Virus record (IMG/VR): IMGVR_UViG_3300025701_000055
Location: 1 to 23,679 of that record
Direction: 5' to 3' (one strand)
DNA: 23,679 nucleotides
Source: a virus
Below, one piece after another: positions 18,900 to 23,679 of this stretch. Made by a program: the position numbers and the translations under genes. The notes beneath the pieces are model-generated. The model was not told where the DNA came from. It made no database searches and saw only the letters and a list, made by a program, of their open reading frames with translations. Numbering within the stretch: position 1 is the stretch's first letter; every line of letters starts with the position of its first letter.

Positions 18900-19472
18900 A
18901 TGAAAATGAAACATTTACTCGCTTTTAGTGTTGCGTGTTTACTCGTTTTTAGTGCAAGCGCACAAGAAGCAGAACCAGTTAGCGACGTGATTAAAACTGA
19001 AAGTAAAACAGATAGTACTGTAACGACGAATGGCAATATGACAACTACATTGAAGTCACCGCCACCGTCTGCTATTAGCCCAACAATCAATACGTCTAAC
19101 TCAGACTTATGTACGTTCGGTGTAGCAGGAGCAGTACAGACACAGATACTTGGTATCTCAATGGGTTCACAGGTCACAGACTTGAACTGTGAACGATTGA
19201 AAAACGCAAAGACCCTATATGATATGGGCATGAAAGTTGCGGCAGTATCGGTAATGTGTCAAGATGAACGTGTATTTGATGCTATGTGGAATGCTGGCAC
19301 ACCTTGCCCTAAAGACGGGCTAATCGGTGAAGAAGCAAAACTTGCTTGGCAACTTGCTGAAGACTCGATCCCTAAACAGGGTGAAGAGAAAAAGGAGAAA
19401 ACAGTAGATGAAGAAACTACTGGTTGGTTGGGCGCTGTTGGCGGCGTTCTACTCTTGCTACTCTTACTCTAA
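18900..19472 (+). CDS. Exported protein with C-terminal membrane anchor (cassette gene 1)
   Basis: 190 residues. Signal peptide MKMKHLLAFSVACLLVFSASA, likely cut after ASA (residue 21). ATG 18906 is an equal alternative start; neither has a good ribosome site. A Thr/Ser/Pro-rich linker follows to about residue 65, then a compact domain with four Cys (DLCTFG, LNCERL, VMCQDE, TPCPKD) and the block KTLYDMGMKVAAVSVMCQD. An acidic/basic linker ends in GWLGAVGGVLLLLLLL, a membrane anchor at the very C-terminus. A periplasmic domain tethered to the inner membrane is likely. I recall the Cys domain from marine T4-like phages. Unknown function. Overlaps the next gene by 65 bases. Confidence 0.8.
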   Translation: MKMKHLLAFSVACLLVFSASAQEAEPVSDVIKTESKTDSTVTTNGNMTTTLKSPPPSAISPTINTSNSDLCTFGVAGAVQTQILGISMGSQVTDLNCERLKNAKTLYDMGMKVAAVSVMCQDERVFDAMWNAGTPCPKDGLIGEEAKLAWQLAEDSIPKQGEEKKEKTVDEETTGWLGAVGGVLLLLLLL

Positions 19473-20289
19473 CGATTACGTCTTCGGTACAACCACTAAC
19501 GCAACTGCGAGTGGTTATAACTGGGTAATGCAGAATGTCCTACCGCAACAGGCAGGGCTAGAAGTAACAGGTATCATATACAGTTACAGAGCAGTTAAAG
19601 ACCCAGAGACAAATATGATTGTGTATGTTCAGAATGAAGATGCGCAGAATCCTGGTCAGTATATCTTTAGAGAAAAAGATGATTGGTCACAGAGACCAGG
19701 CAAGACAATAAACAAGTACATCCCGCAAAGTAACGTATTGATTGATAGATGGGGTGACGGAAGTATAGAAGTACAAGGTGAAGGTTCAGTAGAGGACGCA
19801 CTGGTTACATATGACTACAGATATGATCCTTGTTTTGATCCTCAAAGCGATCCATCTTGCCCAGGCTACGTACCGCCTATACCTGATATACCAGAACCAG
19901 ACTTGTCTGCAATCTATGAGCAGAATGATAAGTTCATAGAAGAGAACGAAGCAAAGAAAGAAGTTGATCCTGACGATAGTGATGAAGAAGAAAAAGCACG
20001 AAAACGTGCAATGGTTCAACGTAATAAAGAAAGATTAGAAGTTGCACTCGGTGCAGTGAACTCAGCACTTATGACTGCTGAAGCACAAGCACAATATGCA
20101 ACTCTTATGAGTTTGAGTATATTACCTAATGCGTACACAGTACAAACAATACCAGTCACTACGTATGAGGATACAGTCATATTAAAAGACTCAAACTTGC
20201 CTGATAACCCAAAGGCAAAACGTGTAGGATTGGCACAACAACTAAAGCATGAGCAAATGGTGAACTCACAGTATGAGAAAACAAAATAA
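19408..20289 (+). CDS. Exported protein (cassette gene 2)
   Basis: 293 residues. Signal peptide MKKLLVGWALLAAFYSCYS is encoded by the same DNA as the Leu-rich anchor of the preceding protein. The mature domain is beta-rich (TGIIYSYRAVKDPETNMI, GDGSIEVQGEGSVEDALV), followed by DPCFDPQSDPSCPGY with a likely disulfide and a Pro-rich hinge (PPIPDIPEPDLS). Next comes an acidic/basic helical rod (EENEAKKEVDPDDSDEEEK) and an Ala-rich helix (VALGAVNSALMTAEAQAQ). AGGAG is ten bases before ATG. A helical rod behind a globular head is compatible with a surface or periplasmic structural part. No known family identified. Confidence 0.8.
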   Translation: MKKLLVGWALLAAFYSCYSYSNDYVFGTTTNATASGYNWVMQNVLPQQAGLEVTGIIYSYRAVKDPETNMIVYVQNEDAQNPGQYIFREKDDWSQRPGKTINKYIPQSNVLIDRWGDGSIEVQGEGSVEDALVTYDYRYDPCFDPQSDPSCPGYVPPIPDIPEPDLSAIYEQNDKFIEENEAKKEVDPDDSDEEEKARKRAMVQRNKERLEVALGAVNSALMTAEAQAQYATLMSLSILPNAYTVQTIPVTTYEDTVILKDSNLPDNPKAKRVGLAQQLKHEQMVNSQYEKTK

Positions 20290-20301
20290 GGAAAAACAAT
20301 A

Positions 20302-20802
20302 ATGTTTAAGAAAGCACTGTTAACATCGGCATTTGTTGCGTGTACAGCACAAGCACAAGTTGCTGATGTACCGATTACAGGTAACGTCGCATCTAAGTGT
20401 GTTATTACTACTGACACACCCGGAGTGTTCGGAAACCCTGTTTCTAATAAACTAAGCACACTGCCTACTGACGGTGGTGTTCTACCTATCGTTCGTTATG
20501 ATATCATTGAAGCAGATTCATATAAAGCACATATCACATGGCCGCAATCGTTCACTACTTCACCAGTATTGAATGACGTAGTAAACTGGACAGGTGATGT
20601 TGAACTTGCTGAAGTATCAGTCGCAGAAATGGCAGACTTTGAAACTAACAAAGTACAATGGAACAACACCACAGAGTATGACTTAACTATTGCTGGTTCA
20701 GCATGGTTCAAGATTACTTCTGTTGCTGATTATGGTTTTGATAAGTCATTTCCTGGCGGTCAGTATCGTGCGGCAGTGATAGCAGAATGTATCGCAAAAT
20801 AA
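20302..20802 (+). CDS. Exported beta-rich, pilin/SCPU-like protein (cassette gene 3)
   Basis: 166 residues. Signal peptide MFKKALLTSAFVACTAQA. The mature protein starts about QVADVPITGNVASKCVI, is nearly all beta by eye, and ends SFPGGQYRAAVIAECIAK. One Cys near each end could form a disulfide linking the first and last strands, as in Ig-like pilins and SCPU (spore coat U) subunits secreted by chaperone-usher systems. I recall close relatives in T4-like marine phages annotated only as hypothetical. The resemblance to pilins is in layout only. Overlaps the next gene by 16 bases. AAGGA ribosome site. Confidence 0.8.
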   Translation: MFKKALLTSAFVACTAQAQVADVPITGNVASKCVITTDTPGVFGNPVSNKLSTLPTDGGVLPIVRYDIIEADSYKAHITWPQSFTTSPVLNDVVNWTGDVELAEVSVAEMADFETNKVQWNNTTEYDLTIAGSAWFKITSVADYGFDKSFPGGQYRAAVIAECIAK

Positions 20803-21167
20803 TAATAGGGATACTATTATGTCTAAGTGGGTCAGTAATGGCCCACGAATGGACACCTACATATCCCAAAATGAAATACTCGTTTATAGACGGTATCATG
20901 GTTACGACTATGGATCTATTCAATAAACGAGAAGATATCTCTTGGTATGAAATAGGAGTGTATGATAAAGACTTCAATCTTATAAAGCATAGTGTACAAG
21001 GCGGTAAAGTACAGTACGTACCACCTCTACAGCGTAAGAGTGTTGACGTTTACATACGCAGTAAAGATATGGATAAAGCAACATATATTTGTTCAAAATC
21101 TAAGATTATTTCTGAGTCAGAAAAAGCAACTGTTGTTGCATCAAGGATATGTTCTAAAATAAAGTGA
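20787..21167 (+). CDS. Exported protein resembling a one-domain PapD-type chaperone (cassette gene 4)
   Basis: 126 residues. Signal peptide MYRKIIIGILLCLSGSVMA, mature start HEWTPTYPKMKYSFIDG. The pattern VTTMDLFNKREDISWYEIGV, then YVPPLQRKSVDVYIRSKD and ATYICSKSKI recalls the first Ig-like domain of periplasmic pilus chaperones (V-x-N ... PP ... Q-x-[LV]-R), in the same order as PapD. The second chaperone domain is absent, since the family is about twice this length. Two Cys near the end (YIC, RIC). It follows the beta-rich gene with a 16-base overlap, as chaperone and subunit genes often do. Chaperone activity is a hypothesis. Confidence 0.72.
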   Translation: MYRKIIIGILLCLSGSVMAHEWTPTYPKMKYSFIDGIMVTTMDLFNKREDISWYEIGVYDKDFNLIKHSVQGGKVQYVPPLQRKSVDVYIRSKDMDKATYICSKSKIISESEKATVVASRICSKIK

Positions 21168-21177
21168 GTGATTGATT

Positions 21178-21606
21178 GTGAAATATTTCATATTGATGTT
21201 GACAATGGTAAGTTCAGTAGTGTATGCAAATAACAGTTCATTGAACTTAAACATACCAACATCACCTCAGAGTTATGCATCTGACCAGTTTAGATCCGGT
21301 GACATGGATTGTAGACAAGCAATAGGTTCATCAACCAATGTTGAGTTCGGTGTTGTTGGAGTCATGAATCAAAACGATCCATTTCAATCAAACATTGGTT
21401 TACCTAATGAAGTTACGACTGATGATATGATGAAAGATATTGGTGTGTATGCACGTATCACAATACCTATCGGTGCACCCAAAGAACGTATCGATTGTAA
21501 TGCATTCTTTAAACTAGAGTTGGAACACCGTAGACTTGAAATACTAAAACTGCAACAAGAGATTACTAATCTTCGTAGAATGCAGTTCGAAGGAGACGAC
21601 AACTAA
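21178..21606 (+). CDS. Exported protein (cassette gene 5)
   Basis: 142 residues from GTG 21178; a TTG at 21172 is less likely. Signal peptide MKYFILMLTMVSSVVYA, then NNSSLNLNIPTSPQSY. DCRQAIGSSTNVEFGVVGV and GVYARITIPIGAPKERIDC are beta-strand-like and carry one Cys each, so a disulfide is likely. The end is a helix (LELEHRRLEILKLQQEITNL) that may form a coiled coil. I recall similar secreted proteins in T4-like marine phages, unknown function. TAATG overlap with the next gene. Confidence 0.78.
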   Translation: MKYFILMLTMVSSVVYANNSSLNLNIPTSPQSYASDQFRSGDMDCRQAIGSSTNVEFGVVGVMNQNDPFQSNIGLPNEVTTDDMMKDIGVYARITIPIGAPKERIDCNAFFKLELEHRRLEILKLQQEITNLRRMQFEGDDN

Positions 21607-22163
21607 TGTCAGATAAAGACTTAGGTCAACTTACAGAGAACGTCGAAGAGGGTATTGAAAACCTCAAAGACGAGATGGCAAATAAAGAGTTTCGTATTGC
21701 GGGTATCAAAATGACGCCTGCAACTATCATGGGTGCGTTTGCACTAATCAGTTCTATACTGGGTGCAATGTATGCGGGATTTGAATCATACAAAGCATTT
21801 CAAGAGATGGCAGAGAAACTTGCAGTACTCGATATCGAAGCAGTCGAAGCACGTAACGTTGCGATTGAACGTAAACTAGACGATGCAATCGAGTACACAC
21901 GTGACATTAAGAACTCATTACGTGATGACATCATACGTGTAGAAGAGGTCACAGAACGCACCAGTAACCGTATGAAGGACGTTCAGGACGACATTGATGA
22001 ACGTATGAGGGACTTGTCACAGATAAATAGAGACATGGAAAAAGATGTACGGGATTCATTAAGAGCAACAGAAGACCGCATCGAGTTAAAGATGGAGAAA
22101 CTCGAAAAAGATATACGAGATACTCTACAGAAAGCATTAGACAACCCACTATCGGATACCTAA
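21606..22163 (+). CDS. Membrane-anchored coiled-coil protein
   Basis: 185 residues. After a short acidic N-terminus there is one membrane helix at about 38-58 (PATIMGAFALISSILGAMYA). From about 65 to 180 there is a continuous heptad-rich coiled coil (LAVLDIEAVEARNVAIERKL, ERTSNRMKDVQDDIDERM). AAGGAG ribosome site and one-base overlap with the exported gene before it. The topology suggests a cytoplasmic or periplasmic rod held in the inner membrane. It could be a scaffold for the exported cassette or a lysis helper. Its membrane-first order is the mirror of the protein at 17009. Confidence 0.78.
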   Translation: MSDKDLGQLTENVEEGIENLKDEMANKEFRIAGIKMTPATIMGAFALISSILGAMYAGFESYKAFQEMAEKLAVLDIEAVEARNVAIERKLDDAIEYTRDIKNSLRDDIIRVEEVTERTSNRMKDVQDDIDERMRDLSQINRDMEKDVRDSLRATEDRIELKMEKLEKDIRDTLQKALDNPLSDT

Positions 22164-22164
22164 A

Positions 22165-22881
22165 ATGGCAATATCACATTACATAGATAATGACCTAGCA
22201 CTTAACATCGCACGAGGATTAACACGTGCATCTTCAATACACAAGTTCGGTGCTGTACCAGCAATGTCTCAAAATGAAACAGGAACGATATGGGACGTTG
22301 ACGATACAGTCTACCCTTGGTCTGCATTTGATACTGCGGGCATTCTAGTTGCGGCACAAGCAAACGCATCGGATAACGGTAAGACTGTTACAGTCATTGG
22401 TCTTGATGCTAACTACAATGAAATCAGTGAGACGTTTACATTATCAAGTGCAGGAACAGTAGATGGTAATAAGACATTCAAACGTGTCTATAGTGCATAT
22501 ATGACAGATGGGCCGAATGTTGCGGCAGTATCATTCAGCAGAGGTGGTACTAAGGTTCTACAGATTACTGCTGGTAAGTCTCAAACAAGTATGGCAGTCT
22601 ACACAGTACCAGCAGGTTATACAGCATATCTAACTAAAGGTGTGTGTACGTGTCAGGCAGGTGCAGACGCAACAGGTGATATGTTCGTTCGTTACTTTGG
22701 TCAAGCATCGTTTCGTGTAGGGCACACTTTTGAAGTATCGGGTACGGGTGGTGAATATACGTATGACTTTACTATACCTATTGCAATACCTGAGAAGTCT
22801 GACATCGATGTTCGTGCAACTGTACGTTCTAACAATGCACGTATCACTGCGGCATTTGATATCATTTTAATACCGAAATAA
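22165..22881 (+). CDS. Conserved virion structural-type protein
   Basis: 238 residues. The opening MAISHYIDNDLALNIARGLT and SIHKFGAVPAMSQNETGTIW is one I associate with conserved structural proteins of marine T4-like phages. The body is beta-rich (TFTLSSAGTVDGNKTFK, VLQITAGKSQTSMAVYTV) and ends with DVRATVRSNNARITAAFDI. No signal peptide, so it stays in the cytoplasm for assembly. A fold like capsid-decorating or fibre proteins is plausible. The exact place in the virion cannot be told. Confidence 0.75.
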   Translation: MAISHYIDNDLALNIARGLTRASSIHKFGAVPAMSQNETGTIWDVDDTVYPWSAFDTAGILVAAQANASDNGKTVTVIGLDANYNEISETFTLSSAGTVDGNKTFKRVYSAYMTDGPNVAAVSFSRGGTKVLQITAGKSQTSMAVYTVPAGYTAYLTKGVCTCQAGADATGDMFVRYFGQASFRVGHTFEVSGTGGEYTYDFTIPIAIPEKSDIDVRATVRSNNARITAAFDIILIPK

Positions 22882-22921
22882 TAAGTCTATATACATCATA
22901 AACAACCTTTATGAGTCATAT

Positions 22922-23290
22922 ATGAAACTATTTGAAACACTTGATGAAGACACATTTTTATTGTATGGTGCAAAGAACTATTACAACCCGACGTGTCTTG
23001 ATGCTGAAGAGTTTTATGAAGATATAAAGCGATTCAAATATGTTAAGCGATTAGTTAATAGATATCGTGATGGCGGTAAACTATCGGTCAATCTGATATT
23101 AAATCATCTTGTAGTTATATTCAATGTCTTTGGTGTTGACGGTGGATACAAGATGTTACAATACAAGTTAGATGAAAGCCATTTGCCTGTTGTTAAGCCT
23201 TTTCTGTTATACTTGAAAGTTATTACAGAGAATGATATGATAGGAGTAAAGATGGATGAATATATTATAACAGAGTTAAGGAAAGTATAA
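22922..23290 (+). CDS. Conserved phage protein of unknown function
   Basis: 122 residues. MKLFETLDEDTFLLYGAKNY, then DAEEFYEDIKRFKYVKRLVN and LILNHLVVIFNVFGVDGGY make a helical domain found, as I remember, in T4-like cyanophages and relatives next to the following gene. No signal peptide or catalytic motif. TAATG overlap couples it to the next gene. Only 40 bases separate it from the structural gene upstream, and I see no promoter there. Confidence 0.78.
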   Translation: MKLFETLDEDTFLLYGAKNYYNPTCLDAEEFYEDIKRFKYVKRLVNRYRDGGKLSVNLILNHLVVIFNVFGVDGGYKMLQYKLDESHLPVVKPFLLYLKVITENDMIGVKMDEYIITELRKV

Positions 23291-23679
23291 TGTCATTAGC
23301 ATCACGAGCAGGTGATTTATTTTATTCATATAGATTTGTTAAGTTACTTACCACACCATGGGAAGAAACAGATGCATATCGTCTAGGTCTTATCGACAAT
23401 CAAGGTAAGCGTGATAAGCGTGAGAAACTAGACTCGCCTGAAAGAAAGTCAGCATACACGCCTTTTGTACGTTTAGTATTTAATGTAAAACGTTTATTGC
23501 AAAAAGTGCCTGGCGGTGACAGAACATTATCATCATATGCGGCCGCACTCTTTTTATTAAAAGAACACTTCAGTGCAAGCGACAAAACTATAAATAAAAT
23601 AATCCAAGAAAGTAATATAGACATACTTGATTTTTTAGAAGAAGAATCGAAGTGGTATATACTCGAAGATGGTCAGTTA
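23290..23679 (+). CDS. Conserved phage structural-type protein, 3' end outside window
   Basis: The first 130 codons are open to the right edge. MSLASRAGDLFYSYRFVKLL, TPWEETDAYRLGLIDNQG, TPFVRLVFNVKRLLQKVPGG and TLSSYAAALFLLKEH form a pattern I recall from late proteins of T4-like marine phages, next to the preceding family. No signal peptide. The missing C-terminal part prevents a size or role estimate. A late promoter consensus lies inside it at 23589. Confidence 0.78.
   Translation, partial: MSLASRAGDLFYSYRFVKLLTTPWEETDAYRLGLIDNQGKRDKREKLDSPERKSAYTPFVRLVFNVKRLLQKVPGGDRTLSSYAAALFLLKEHFSASDKTINKIIQESNIDILDFLEEESKWYILEDGQL
23589..23596 (+). promoter_or_regulatory. T4-type late promoter inside a coding region
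   Basis: TATAAATA, exact consensus, followed by AAAT. It lies inside the partial gene at 23290, so it would serve genes beyond the window. A chance match is possible in A/T-rich coding sequence. Confidence 0.5.

Noticed and set aside
18888-18929. 13-codon reading frame (ATG 18888) ahead of the exported cassette
   Set aside because: No ribosome site, and it overlaps the signal peptide of gene 18900 in another frame; most likely chance.
1-23679. CRISPR arrays, tRNA genes, insertion sequences, reverse transcriptase or diversity-generating repeats
   Set aside because: I looked for regularly spaced repeats, transposase or RT motifs, tRNA T-loops and paired template/variable repeats and saw none.

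Overview
The window looks like a piece of a T4-like (marine myovirus-type) bacteriophage genome. Every gene I can support is on the + strand. Genes are short and tightly packed, with many ATGA or TAATG overlaps and good Shine-Dalgarno sequences. There are no rRNA or tRNA genes and no CRISPR. Four exact copies of TATAAATA, the T4 late-promoter consensus, occur in the right half. Many gene products resemble families I associate with T4-like cyanophages and pelagiphages. The host is probably a marine Gram-negative bacterium, because there are Sec signal peptides, a lipobox lipoprotein and a FadE-type enzyme. A gammaproteobacterial host is a guess from the FadE similarity alone.

Left part (1-12125), early/middle-type genes. 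It opens with the tail of a gene, a 37-bp direct repeat bracketing a small BPSL0761-like gene, and a glutaredoxin. Small uncharacterised genes follow. Next is a 300-base gene-poor stretch that folds like a structured RNA, with an H-type pseudoknot. Then comes a block of metabolic genes: a FadE-like acyl-CoA dehydrogenase (very unusual for a phage), ThyX, a MazG-like pyrophosphohydrolase, a zinc metallopeptidase, a TagD-like cytidylyltransferase, a staphylococcal-type nuclease, a lipoprotein, a DUF932 protein and a GroES-like co-chaperonin. Five sigma70-type promoters (TTGACA, 16-17 bases, a -10 box), four of them with a GTGTTGACA core, drive single genes or short operons here. A strong UUCG-loop terminator at 12101-12125 closes this part.

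Right part (12126-23679), late genes. A T4-type late promoter directly after the terminator starts a run of genes for nucleic-acid enzymes and basic or acidic proteins: a nuclease-like protein, a KxDG ligase-like protein with a whole second gene overprinted in its +1 frame, a highly basic protein, an HxGH nucleotidyltransferase and others. Several share an N-terminus of the form M-x2-F-x-E-hydrophobic-x-E. This matches the capsid-targeting sequence of T4 internal head proteins, and most carry a (I/L)-x-E site for a gp21-type protease. I infer that these proteins are packed into the head and may be ejected with the DNA. After a second terminator and late promoter (18811-18865) comes a cassette of five consecutive Sec-exported proteins, one somewhat like a PapD-type chaperone and one somewhat pilin/SCPU-like. 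It is followed by a coiled-coil membrane protein and conserved structural-type genes that run off the right edge.

The strongest candidates for something undescribed are the capsid-targeted enzyme set (13100-16970), the overprinted S/T/P/K-rich gene (13773-14063), the structured RNA (2249-2550), the phage FadE (4016-5869), the promoter-in-hairpin switch (7684-7745) and the exported cassette (18900-21606). All assignments come from reading the sequence and from memory of protein families. No database search was run.
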